Positions 52,037 to 61,019 of a DNA stretch of 64,000 bases are shown piece after piece. This DNA is from Prevotella sp. UBA2809 (GTDB lineage: Bacteria; Bacteroidota; Bacteroidia; Bacteroidales; Bacteroidaceae). The translations under genes and the position numbers were made by a program. The notes under the pieces were generated by a model. It was not told the origin of the DNA, did no database searches, and saw nothing but the letters and a program-made list of their open reading frames with translations. Numbering within the stretch: the stretch's first letter is position 1; each line of letters starts with the position of its first letter. The stretch lies in assembly GCA_002351725.1 (NCBI GenBank), contig DEHD01000031.1:25510-89509 (forward strand), in the 5' to 3' direction.

Positions 52037-52972
52037 ATGGCTGTTAAGAAGAAATACGACCGTAGCGTCTTGGGACGCGGACTGGATAGCATCGGTTCGG
52101 GCAGAGGCCTTGGACTGGATGCTCTTATAAACACTAACGACATCAGAACCAAGGGTACAGCAAACCTGCTGATGCTGCCAATAGACAAGATTGAACCAAA
52201 CCCCGACCAGCCTCGTCATGAGTTTGACGAGAGCGCACTTAAGGAATTGGCAGTTAGTATTCGTGAAATTGGAGTTATCGTACCCATCACCGTTAGAGAA
52301 ATAGATGATGAGCACTACCAGATTATAGCCGGAGAGCGCCGTTGGAGAGCATCTAACATGGCTGGTCTGAAGGAGTTGCCTGCCTATATCATGGCCACTG
52401 GCGATGAGCATGTGATGGAGATGGCTCTGGCCGAAAACATCCAGCGCGAGGATTTGAACGCGATTGAGATTGCGCTTGCTTATCAGCGTCTGGCCGAGAC
52501 CACAGGTATGACTCAGGAGAGAATGTCGGAGCGATTGGGTAAGAGTCGTGCTTCGATAACCAACTACCTGCGACTGCTTAAGCTGCCCGCACAGATACAG
52601 ATGGCTCTTAAGAACAGGGATATCGACATGGGCCACGCCCGTGCTCTGCTGTCGCTCGAAAGTCCATCGGCTCAGCTTAAGCTGTTTAAGGACGCTCACC
52701 GCAACGGTTATTCTGTACGTAAGATAGAGGAGATAGTACAGAGAATGAAGAAAGGCGAGAGTCTGCAGGAGGTAAAGAAGCTTATCGATCCAAAGCAGCT
52801 GCCATTGGAGTACAGCATCCTGAGAGACCGTCTGTCGGAGTTGTTCAAGACAAAGGTAAATATGACCTGCTCACCCCAGATGAAGGGTAAATTCAGCATT
52901 AGCTTCAATAACGAAGACGAGCTGGAGTACATTATGCAGGTGTTTGACAAAGTGAAGAAAAGTCAGAAATGA
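52037..52972 (+). CDS. parB: Chromosome partitioning protein ParB (Spo0J)
   Basis: CTP-dependent clamp that binds parS sites. 311 residues: N-terminal LGRGLDSI, the nuclease-like domain with NPDQPRHEFDE and the CTP-binding IIAGERRWRAS, MALAENIQREDLNAIEIALAYQRL, the helix-turn-helix (MSERLGKSRASITNYLRLLKLP) and a C-terminal dimerisation part. I saw no parS palindrome in the immediate surroundings. Overlaps the next gene by 4 bp. Confidence 0.95.
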   Translation: MAVKKKYDRSVLGRGLDSIGSGRGLGLDALINTNDIRTKGTANLLMLPIDKIEPNPDQPRHEFDESALKELAVSIREIGVIVPITVREIDDEHYQIIAGERRWRASNMAGLKELPAYIMATGDEHVMEMALAENIQREDLNAIEIALAYQRLAETTGMTQERMSERLGKSRASITNYLRLLKLPAQIQMALKNRDIDMGHARALLSLESPSAQLKLFKDAHRNGYSVRKIEEIVQRMKKGESLQEVKKLIDPKQLPLEYSILRDRLSELFKTKVNMTCSPQMKGKFSISFNNEDELEYIMQVFDKVKKSQK

Positions 52973-53655
52973 GAATAATAAGCAAACTGTGGATAACGGG
53001 CATGCTCCTTTCATTGGTTACCAATGCCGCAAAGGCACAGGAGCCAGTGGAGCCGGTGGAGAATGACACGCTGACACAGGTAGTAAACAATGAAATGTCG
53101 ATTCTGATCGACTCAGCCCGGATTCCAAAGAAACCTGTGAAGGACATGAGTCTGTGGCGCCCTAATCCTAAGCGTGCACTATGGCTTGCTCTGGTGATAC
53201 CTGGCGGCGGACAGATTTACAACCGAAAATACTGGAAACTGCCGTTGGTTTATGGAGGATTCCTTGGTTGTCTGTACGCCATGAACTGGAACAACACTAT
53301 GTATAAGGACTATTCGCAGGCATATCTTGACCTTACGGATAACGATCCTGCTACACAGAGCTACAACCAGTTTATGCACTTGGGAATGCAGATTAACGAC
53401 AGCAACAAGGACAGATTTAAGGATCTGTTCAAAAAGCGTAAGGACAGATACCGCCGCTGGCGCGATATGAGTTTCTTTGTGTTGGTGGGCGTTTACGCAT
53501 TGTCGGTAATCGATGCATATGTTGATGCCGAGCTGTCGGAGTTCGATATATCGAAAGACCTGAGTCTTAGAATCGAGCCTACAGTACTCGACACCCACAC
53601 TTCGAAGAACCCGCTCGACTCGGCTGTCGGAGTGCAGTGTAGTATCAAATTTTAA
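52969..53655 (+). CDS. DUF5683 domain protein
   Basis: 228 residues with a signal peptide (cleaved after AKA) and the DUF5683 core: WRPNPKRALWLALVIPGGGQIYNRKYWKLP, two short hydrophobic helices, and a helical segment with FKKRKDRYRRWRDMSFF. This family sits after parA-parB in many Bacteroidetes; its role is not known, but the linkage with ParAB and a lytic transglycosylase suggests the cell envelope during division. Start overlaps parB (ATGA), and the stop shares a base with the next start (TAATG). Confidence 0.85.
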   Translation: MRIISKLWITGMLLSLVTNAAKAQEPVEPVENDTLTQVVNNEMSILIDSARIPKKPVKDMSLWRPNPKRALWLALVIPGGGQIYNRKYWKLPLVYGGFLGCLYAMNWNNTMYKDYSQAYLDLTDNDPATQSYNQFMHLGMQINDSNKDRFKDLFKKRKDRYRRWRDMSFFVLVGVYALSVIDAYVDAELSEFDISKDLSLRIEPTVLDTHTSKNPLDSAVGVQCSIKF

Positions 53656-54962
53656 TGGATATGATAGATAAGAATTACATAAAGATTTTAAGTTTTGCGG
53701 CACTGCTGTTCAGTAGCGCCCCATTGTCGGCACAGACTATTTTAGATGACCCAGAAGACGACGAGGAAGAGGTTGACTCTTTGTTCGTACCTATTGAAGA
53801 TGAGATTTCGGTGATTGACAAACAGGGAAACACAGAGTTTATCGACTTCCCTGAGGCTATGACCTATAATCTCGACAGCCTGATGAGCCTCTATATGTCG
53901 AAGAAATATCTGAGCATGCCAGGCGACTGTGAGATGAAGAATGAGAACCCAGTATTCACCCCCGAGGAGTATATTGACCGACTTCGTCGTATGCCAACTG
54001 TAATGGAGATGGGATACAACGATATCGTGCAGCGATTCATCGACCGATACATGGCGCGTCTGCGTCACTCAGTAAGTTACATGCTGGGAGCAACAAACTT
54101 CTATGTACCCATCTTTGAAGAGGCACTCGAGGCATATCAGGTTCCACTTGAACTAAAATATCTACCGGTAATCGAGAGTGCTCTGAACCCAAGAGCCGTT
54201 TCGCGTGTAGGTGCCACTGGACTGTGGCAGTTCATGCTGGGTACCGGAAAACAGTACGGACTGGAAGTAAACTCACTAGTTGACGAGCGCCGCGATCCTG
54301 TCCGCTCATCATATGCAGCAGCCCGCTATCTGCGTGACCTGTATCGCATCTTCGGCGACTGGAATCTGGTTATCGCCGCATACAACTGCGGACCTGGTAA
54401 CATAAACAAGGCCATACATCGCTCGGGCGGCGAGAAGGATTACTGGCGACTTTACCCATATCTGCCAGCCGAGACTCGCGGTTATGTGCCTGCCTTTATT
54501 GCAGCAAACTACGCAATGACATACTACTGCGAACACGGCATATGCCCTATGAGCACCAAACTACCTCTCGAGACCGACACAGTGGTTGTTGACCGCGATG
54601 TACACCTGGAGCAGATAGCAAAAGTGCTGGATCTGGACATAGAGATGCTGCGCTCGCTGAACCCGCAATACCGTCATGACATCGTGCCCGGTGCCACAAA
54701 GAAATATGCAATCCGCCTGCCGATGGCCGATACCGGTCGTTTCATCGACATGCAGGATTCTATCTATCGCTACCGCACCAGCGAACTGCTTACCAAGCGT
54801 GCTGTAGTTGATGTTAACGACGATCAGCCTACCTTCCGCAAAAAGGTTGTTAAGCGCAGTCGTCGAGCCAGTGCCCGTAAGGGTCGCAATGCCCGTCGCG
54901 GCAAAGCCACAAGCAAAGCCCGCCGTGGCAAGGCTACTAAGTCACGCAGAAGAAGAAGATAA
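53655..54962 (+). CDS. mltD: Membrane-bound lytic murein transglycosylase (MltD-type) with a basic tail
   Basis: Cleaves peptidoglycan glycan strands. 435 residues: signal peptide, an acidic segment (DDPEDDEEEVDS), the SLT domain with catalytic glutamate in YLPVIESALNPRAVSRVGATGLWQ (shown here as two blocks around E-S-A), AAYNCGPGN and a LysM-like segment (HLEQIAKVLDLDIEMLRSLNP). The last 40 residues contain 22 Lys/Arg in Ala/Gly/Ser context and end in five arginines; this tail is not part of the usual family. It follows DUF5683 with TAATG coupling. Confidence 0.9.
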   Translation: MDMIDKNYIKILSFAALLFSSAPLSAQTILDDPEDDEEEVDSLFVPIEDEISVIDKQGNTEFIDFPEAMTYNLDSLMSLYMSKKYLSMPGDCEMKNENPVFTPEEYIDRLRRMPTVMEMGYNDIVQRFIDRYMARLRHSVSYMLGATNFYVPIFEEALEAYQVPLELKYLPVIESALNPRAVSRVGATGLWQFMLGTGKQYGLEVNSLVDERRDPVRSSYAAARYLRDLYRIFGDWNLVIAAYNCGPGNINKAIHRSGGEKDYWRLYPYLPAETRGYVPAFIAANYAMTYYCEHGICPMSTKLPLETDTVVVDRDVHLEQIAKVLDLDIEMLRSLNPQYRHDIVPGATKKYAIRLPMADTGRFIDMQDSIYRYRTSELLTKRAVVDVNDDQPTFRKKVVKRSRRASARKGRNARRGKATSKARRGKATKSRRRRR

Positions 54963-54994
54963 TCAGTATAATCCATAGGAAAAACATAAAGCGT

Positions 54995-57268
54995 ATGGCA
55001 GAAGAAGTGCAATTAACCCAAGAGGAGAAAGATGACCAGATAATAAACGAGGCGTTTGAAAAACTACTGAACGACTATATCGCATCGCGTCATCGTAAGA
55101 AAGTTGACCTGATTACAAAGGCCTTTAACTTTGCGCGCCAGGCTCACAAGGGAGTACGCCGACTCTCGGGCGAGCCATATATCATGCACCCCATCGCTGT
55201 GGCTCAGATAGCCTGTAGCGAGGTTGGACTGGGCTCAACAAGTATCTGTGCCGCACTGCTTCACGATGTTGTTGAGGATACCGACTACACCGTTGAAGAC
55301 ATCGAGAATATCTTCGGTGCCAAGATTGCACAGATTGTTGACGGACTTACAAAGATCAGTGGTGGTATCTTCGGCGAACAGGCTTCGGCACAGGCCGAGA
55401 ACTTCAAGAAGCTGCTGCTCACGATGAGTGACGACATTCGCGTTATCATCATTAAGATATGCGACCGTCTTCACAACATGCGAACTCTGGAGAGTCAGCC
55501 GGCCAACAAACAGTATAAGATTGCAGGTGAGACTCTGTATATTTACGCCCCACTGGCAAACCGACTGGGTCTGAACAAGATAAAGACAGAGCTTGAGAAC
55601 CTGAGCTTCAGATTTGAGCACCCCGACGAGTATGCATCGATAGAGTCGAAACTGAAACAGACCAGTGATGCCCGTGACGAGCTGTTCTCACAGTTCACCA
55701 CTCCTATCGAGGATGCCCTGAAGCAGATGGGTATAAAATATGAGATCAAGGAGCGTGTAAAGACACCTTATTCTATATGGAACAAGATGCAGAACAAACA
55801 CGTGAGCTTTGAGGAGATTTACGATATCCTGGCTGTGCGCATCATCTTTACGCCCAACAACCGCGAAGAAGAGGTTAACGAGTGCTTTAAGATTTACGTC
55901 GCCATATCGAAGATATACAAGAGTCACCCCGACCGTCTGCGCGACTGGCTCTCACAGCCTAAGGCCAACGGCTATCAGGCGCTGCACGTCACACTGATGT
56001 CGAAACAGGGTCAGTGGATTGAGGTGCAGATACGTTCCGACCGCATGGACGAGATAGCCGAGCAGGGATTTGCTGCTCACTGGAAATACAAGGACGGCGT
56101 TGAAGAGGAGTATACCGAGGACGAGAACGAGCTGAACGAGTGGCTACGCACCATCAAGGAGATTCTGGACGACCCACAGCCCGACGCCATGGACTTCCTC
56201 GATACCATCAAGCTGAACCTCTTTGCAAGCGAGATATTCGTGTTCACGCCAAAGGGCGAGATACGTACTATGCCTGCTGGTTGTACGGCACTCGACTTTG
56301 CATTCTCAATACACACCTTCCTGGGCAGCCATTGTATCGGTGCCAAGGTAAACCACAAGCTGGTGCCACTAAGCTACAAACTGCAGAGCGGCGACCAGGT
56401 GGAGATTCTCACATCTAAGTCGCAGCATGTAAATGCCGGATGGATCAACTTCGTATCGACAGCCAAGGCAAAGGCCAAGATTCAGGCCATTCTGCGTCGC
56501 GACAACCGTGAGACACAGCGCGAAGGTGAGGAGGTATTGAACGAGTTCCTGAAGAAAAACGGTTTTGAGCCAACAACAGTGCTGGCCGATAAGCTGGCCG
56601 AGTTCCATGAATACAGTGGGCGCAACGAGTTCTTCCAGGGACTGGGCGAGAAAATTGTGCTGCTGGGCGAGAAGGATATCGACGAGCTGAACGGTAAGAA
56701 CAAAGACGAAGACAGCGGCAGGGGCTGGCGAAAGTACATACCATTTGTAGGCAGCGACAAGAAGAAAAAGGAGGAAGCACCCAAGCAGGAGCTGTTTGTG
56801 GTGCCCGACAAGTTCAATCGCAAGAAGCCTATCTACATCTCTGAAGAGAACATCAAACAGTATAAGTTCATGGGCTGCTGTCACCCGATACCCGGTGACG
56901 ATGCCTTGGGATATATCAACAACAAGAACCAGATTGAGATACACAAGCGCGCCTGTCCGGTAGCTGCCAAGCTCAAGACCAGCTACGGAAACCGTATCCT
57001 CGACATCAAGTGGGACATGCACCGCAAGCTCTACTTCGATGCCACCATCCGTATCAGCGGTATCGACCGTCTGGGTATGTTAAACGAAATCACACAGGTG
57101 ATATCGTCGCAGATGAATGTGAACATACACAAGATTCTCATCACCTGCGAGGAAGGTATCTTTGAGGGAACCATCGAGATGCGCGTTCACGACCGAGCTA
57201 ACGTTCGCGCCATCATGGACAATCTGAAGAAGATTCAGGATCTCAAGGAGATATCGGAGATTATGTAA
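54995..57268 (+). CDS. Bifunctional (p)ppGpp synthetase/hydrolase, RelA/SpoT type
   Basis: Controls the stringent response alarmone. 757 residues in canonical order: HD hydrolase domain (IMHPIAVAQI, CAALLHDVVEDTDYT, with the H-D pair), synthetase domain (RVKTPYSIWNKMQ, LAVRIIF, KANGYQALHVTLM), TGS (FTPKGEIRTMPAGCTALDFAF), a helical/zinc-finger region with MGCCHPIPGDDALGY and a C-terminal ACT domain (GIDRLGMLNEITQVIS). Both HD and synthetase motifs look intact, so it is a Rel/SpoT-type bifunctional enzyme. It begins 32 bp after mltD. Confidence 0.95.
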   Translation: MAEEVQLTQEEKDDQIINEAFEKLLNDYIASRHRKKVDLITKAFNFARQAHKGVRRLSGEPYIMHPIAVAQIACSEVGLGSTSICAALLHDVVEDTDYTVEDIENIFGAKIAQIVDGLTKISGGIFGEQASAQAENFKKLLLTMSDDIRVIIIKICDRLHNMRTLESQPANKQYKIAGETLYIYAPLANRLGLNKIKTELENLSFRFEHPDEYASIESKLKQTSDARDELFSQFTTPIEDALKQMGIKYEIKERVKTPYSIWNKMQNKHVSFEEIYDILAVRIIFTPNNREEEVNECFKIYVAISKIYKSHPDRLRDWLSQPKANGYQALHVTLMSKQGQWIEVQIRSDRMDEIAEQGFAAHWKYKDGVEEEYTEDENELNEWLRTIKEILDDPQPDAMDFLDTIKLNLFASEIFVFTPKGEIRTMPAGCTALDFAFSIHTFLGSHCIGAKVNHKLVPLSYKLQSGDQVEILTSKSQHVNAGWINFVSTAKAKAKIQAILRRDNRETQREGEEVLNEFLKKNGFEPTTVLADKLAEFHEYSGRNEFFQGLGEKIVLLGEKDIDELNGKNKDEDSGRGWRKYIPFVGSDKKKKEEAPKQELFVVPDKFNRKKPIYISEENIKQYKFMGCCHPIPGDDALGYINNKNQIEIHKRACPVAAKLKTSYGNRILDIKWDMHRKLYFDATIRISGIDRLGMLNEITQVISSQMNVNIHKILITCEEGIFEGTIEMRVHDRANVRAIMDNLKKIQDLKEISEIM

Positions 57269-57290
57269 TTTTACACATTATTATATTTAT

Positions 57291-60200
57291 ATGAGAACAT
57301 TACTATTACTAGTTTTAACAACATTACTTTCTGCCCCTGTATCAGCACAAGAACGACCTTTATGGATGCGTTTCTGTTCCATCTCACCCGATGGACAGAC
57401 CATCGCATTCTCGTATAAGGGCGACCTGTTTACAGTGCCTGTTACAGGTGGCACAGCTAAGCAAATCACCACAAACCCCGCTTACGACTATTGTCCGGTA
57501 TGGAGCCCCGACGGCAGTAAGATTGCCTTTGCTTCTGACCGTGAGGGCGGGATAAACGTATGGATTATTTCAAAGAACGGTGGTGTACCAACACAGATTA
57601 CAACAAGCAGCCACTACAAGAACGTACTTACATTCAGCGACAACGACCACGTGCTGTTCAGCATGGCCGACATGCCAAGTCGCCAGACTATCATCCCTGC
57701 TCTGGGCAAGTTCCCACAGGTATACGAGGTTAGCATTAAGGGCGGGCGTCCACGTATGTACACCACACTGCCTATGGCCGACGTGAACATCAACCGCAAG
57801 ACCGGTGATATACTCTATCACGACATCAAGGGCAGCGAGGACATGTACCGTAAGCACCACAAGTCGCCCATCTGTCGCGACATATGGATGATGTCGAAGA
57901 ACAAGAAGTTCACTAAGCTTACCGACTTCGAGGGCGAAGACCGTACACCAGTATGGACTGCTGACGGCAAGGGTTATTACTACCTGAGCGAGAAGGACGG
58001 TACATTCAATGTATGGTATCGTAGTCTGGATGGCAATCAGTACCAGCAGATTACTCAGCACAAGACAAATCCTGTGCGATTCCTGACAGCATCAAACGAC
58101 GGAACACTGTGCTACGGCTACGATGGCGAGATCTACACTGTTCGTCAGGGAGCAAAGCCTCAGCGTGTAAACATCAGCATCGTCAGTGACCGCAGCGACC
58201 GCGACCTTATCCGTGAGGTAAACACAAAGGGTGCTACCGAGATCTGCGCTTCGCCAAGCGGCAAGGAGGTTGCATTCATCGCTCATGGTGAGGTTTACGT
58301 TACATCTGTTGACTACAAGACAACTATCCGCATCACCGATACTCCTGAGCAGGAGCGTAACCTGAGTTTCTCGCCCGATGGTCGTAGCATTGCCTACGCT
58401 TCAGAGCGCGGCGGTTGCTGGAACATCTACCGCACAAGCATCAAGAACAAGGATGAAAAGCAGTTTGCTTACGCTACCGACCTGGTAGAAGAGCAGCTTA
58501 CAAAGCAGAACCGCACATCGTTCTATCCACGCTTCAGTCCTGATGGAAAGGAGCTGGCTTTCTTCGAGGATCGTGGTACTATCCGTATCATCAACCTGGC
58601 TAACAAGCAGATAAGAACGGTGATGGACGGCAAGAACCTGTTCTCATACAGCGACGGCGATATCGACTTTGAGTGGAGTCCCGACAGCAAATGGCTATTG
58701 GCCACATATTATGGCGACGGAGGTTATCACCACGATGACATCGCACTTATCGATGCTTCGGGCAAACAGAAGCCTTACAATCTCACTAATAGCGCCTATG
58801 TTGAATCAAACCCTCATTGGGTTCTGGGTGGAAAAGGTATGCTCTTCAAGAGTAACCGTCGAGGCTACAAGAATCACGGCGGACACGGATATCAGAACGA
58901 CTTCTTCATCATGTTCTTCGATATCGATGCCTATGAGCGTTTCATGATGAACAAGGAGGAGAAAGCACTCTACGACGAGGCTCATAAGAAGGATGCCGCA
59001 CAGACAACTCTGACATTCGACCTTGAGAATGCCCGCAACCGAGTAGTTCGTCTTACAGCCCACTCTACCCGACTGGGCGATGGATTCCTTACCGCAAAGG
59101 GTGACACTCTTTTCTACGAGGCAGCTTACGATGATGGATACGACCTGTGGAAGTACGACCTGCTTGAGGACAAGAACGAGCTGGTGCTGAAAGATATCGG
59201 CAGAGGAAACCTTATGCCCGACAAGAAGCGTAAGAATCTTTTTGTTATGAGCAGAGGCGGTATAAAGAAGATTGAGATTGCCAAGGGCAAACGTACAAAT
59301 ATCGACTTTGATGCTCCATTCAACTATCGTCCTTATGAGGAGCGCCAGAACCTGTTCGAGCACATTTGGCGTCAGGTTGACGACAAGTTCTACCGCGAAG
59401 ACCTGCATGGTGTTGACTGGGCCGCATACAAGAAGACATACCAGAAGTTCCTGCCATACATCAACAACGAGTATGACTTCCGCGATATGCTGGCAGAGAT
59501 GCTTGGCGAACTGAATGCTTCGCACACCGGTGCACGCTACTCTAACAGCGTAAAATACCGCACAGCTTCGCTCGGACTGTTCTTCGACGAGAACTACAAG
59601 GGCGACGGTCTGAAGATTGCCGAGGTTGTTAAGGGCAGTCCGTTGGCAGTCCGTAACACAGGCGTAAAGGCCGGCGATATTATTGAAGCCATCGACGGAA
59701 CTCCTATCAAGAAGGGGGATGACTTCTATCCACTGCTGGCAGGCAAGACCGGAAAGCTGGTACGCCTTACCATCGGCGGACGTAACGTAAACGTAAAGGC
59801 AATATCACTCACAGCATTCAACAATCTGCTCTACGACCGTTGGGTTGAGCGCAACCGCAAGATGGTCGACAGTCTGTCGAATGGAAAGATAGGCTACGTA
59901 CATATCTCATCGATGAACGGTGATAAGTTCCGTTTGCTGTATGAGGAGATTCTGAATGAGGATAACCGCGAGCGCGATGCCGTTATCGTTGACGAGCGCC
60001 ACAACGGTGGTGGCTATCTGCACGACGACCTGTGTCATCTGCTTAACGGGCGTCAGCACTCTCACTTCATCGCCCACGGCAAGTACCTCGGCATAGAGCC
60101 ATCGGCACAGTGGAACAAGCCATCATGCGTACTGCTCTGTGAGGACGACTACAGTAATGCCTGCGGATTCCCACGCCAGTATCAGGACATGAAGATTGGT

Positions 60201-60482
60201 AAACTCATCGGCGCTCCTGTGGCCGGTACATCTACCAGCGTTTGGTGGGAGACACTCATCAACGGTATCGTATTCGGTATTCCACAGGTGGGACGTATTG
60301 ATGTTCGTGGCGACTACGGTGAGAACACACCGATTACACCCGACATCATTGTTTACAACAGTCCTGAGGACTACCTGAACGGACACGATGCCCAGTTGGA
60401 GCGCGCCGTGAAGGAGATGCTGAAGGAAGGTGCCGCATTCAAGGAAAAGACAAAGAATGACTTCAGAGGTCACAAGAAATAA
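57291..60482 (+). CDS. Tricorn-like S41 family peptidase
   Basis: 1063 residues with a signal peptide (after VSA), so likely periplasmic. Residues about 25-560 form WD40-type beta-propellers (repeated SPDG, e.g. CSISPDGQTIAFSYKGD, WSPDGSKIAFASDREGG, FSPDGRSIAYASERGG). A helical core follows, then a PDZ domain (about 745-830, GSPLAVRNTGVKAGDIIEAIDG) and the S41 catalytic domain (IGYVHISSMNGDKF, VIVDERHNGGGYLHDDL, CEDDYSNACGFPRQYQ with the probable nucleophile serine). The order matches tricorn protease, which trims peptides. It follows the Rel gene by 22 bp and may be the last gene of the par-rel unit. Confidence 0.9.
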   Translation: MRTLLLLVLTTLLSAPVSAQERPLWMRFCSISPDGQTIAFSYKGDLFTVPVTGGTAKQITTNPAYDYCPVWSPDGSKIAFASDREGGINVWIISKNGGVPTQITTSSHYKNVLTFSDNDHVLFSMADMPSRQTIIPALGKFPQVYEVSIKGGRPRMYTTLPMADVNINRKTGDILYHDIKGSEDMYRKHHKSPICRDIWMMSKNKKFTKLTDFEGEDRTPVWTADGKGYYYLSEKDGTFNVWYRSLDGNQYQQITQHKTNPVRFLTASNDGTLCYGYDGEIYTVRQGAKPQRVNISIVSDRSDRDLIREVNTKGATEICASPSGKEVAFIAHGEVYVTSVDYKTTIRITDTPEQERNLSFSPDGRSIAYASERGGCWNIYRTSIKNKDEKQFAYATDLVEEQLTKQNRTSFYPRFSPDGKELAFFEDRGTIRIINLANKQIRTVMDGKNLFSYSDGDIDFEWSPDSKWLLATYYGDGGYHHDDIALIDASGKQKPYNLTNSAYVESNPHWVLGGKGMLFKSNRRGYKNHGGHGYQNDFFIMFFDIDAYERFMMNKEEKALYDEAHKKDAAQTTLTFDLENARNRVVRLTAHSTRLGDGFLTAKGDTLFYEAAYDDGYDLWKYDLLEDKNELVLKDIGRGNLMPDKKRKNLFVMSRGGIKKIEIAKGKRTNIDFDAPFNYRPYEERQNLFEHIWRQVDDKFYREDLHGVDWAAYKKTYQKFLPYINNEYDFRDMLAEMLGELNASHTGARYSNSVKYRTASLGLFFDENYKGDGLKIAEVVKGSPLAVRNTGVKAGDIIEAIDGTPIKKGDDFYPLLAGKTGKLVRLTIGGRNVNVKAISLTAFNNLLYDRWVERNRKMVDSLSNGKIGYVHISSMNGDKFRLLYEEILNEDNRERDAVIVDERHNGGGYLHDDLCHLLNGRQHSHFIAHGKYLGIEPSAQWNKPSCVLLCEDDYSNACGFPRQYQDMKIGKLIGAPVAGTSTSVWWETLINGIVFGIPQVGRIDVRGDYGENTPITPDIIVYNSPEDYLNGHDAQLERAVKEMLKEGAAFKEKTKNDFRGHKK

Positions 60483-60491
60483 AATAACAAG

Positions 60492-60522
60492 AATCCCCGC
60501 CAGTTGGCGGGGATTTCTATTT
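60492..60522. terminator. Bidirectional terminator after the S41 peptidase gene
   Basis: AATCCCCGCC (60492-60501) / GGCGGGGATT (60506-60515), 4-nt loop, T-rich on the plus side. The stem is the same as that at 48507-48529. Confidence 0.8.
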
Positions 60523-60523
60523 T

Positions 60524-60871
60524 TTATAACATGTCCAAGTGGTCTCTGAGTTTCTCTAGCTCTGTGCGCATCTCTATCAATTCGCTAAGAGCCTTGGCTG
60601 TGGTCTCGGCACCCTTGCGATTCTTCTGAAGGATATCACGTGCAGCCGATATCTTAAATCCTCTAACCTTTACCAGGTTGTGTATCAGTTTGATCTGCTC
60701 AATATCTTTCTCCTGATACTGACGTATCTTGGCTGTTCCTGAGGTCTTTGGCCTCAAGAATGAAAACTCCTGCTCCCAATAGCGCAAAGTACTCTCATTA
60801 AGATCGAACATCTCCGCAACCTCCCTTATGGAGTAGTAAGTCTTGAAATTCCTTCTCAGATTCAGTGCCAT
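60524..60871 (-). CDS. MerR family transcriptional regulator
   Basis: 115 residues from ATG 60871, with the MerR helix-turn-helix (YYSIREVAEMFDLNESTLRYWEQEF, here read as TYYSIREVAEMF and NESTLRYWEQ), the wing (KTSGTAKIRQYQEKDIEQI) and a C-terminal coiled coil (ALSELIEMRTELEKLRDHL). There is no C-terminal ligand domain and no cysteine pair, so it is not a typical metal or drug sensor. The -7 box TACCTTTG (60898-60891, minus) lies 19 nt upstream; alaS is transcribed in the other direction. Confidence 0.87.
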   Translation of the reverse strand: MALNLRRNFKTYYSIREVAEMFDLNESTLRYWEQEFSFLRPKTSGTAKIRQYQEKDIEQIKLIHNLVKVRGFKISAARDILQKNRKGAETTAKALSELIEMRTELEKLRDHLDML

Positions 60872-60890
60872 AATAATTACTATTTTGCCG

Positions 60891-60898
60891 CAAAGGTA
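60891..60898 (-). promoter_or_regulatory. -7 box of the MerR gene
   Basis: TACCTTTG on the minus strand; no good -33 element at 19-20 bp. Confidence 0.55.
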
Positions 60899-60938
60899 CA
60901 AAATATTTTTGAACGACAAGGAAAAAATGGAATTTTAT

Positions 60939-60969
60939 TTTGTATTTAGCGCGTTTATTCGTACCTTTG
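60939..60969 (+). promoter_or_regulatory. Promoter of alaS
   Basis: TTTG (60939-60942), 19 bp, TACCTTTG (60962-60969); leader of about 45 nt. Confidence 0.75.
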
Positions 60970-61019
60970 CACCCCAAATAGCAATTTGTAGAAAGTAAAT
61001 AGTCAAATATAGCAATAAG

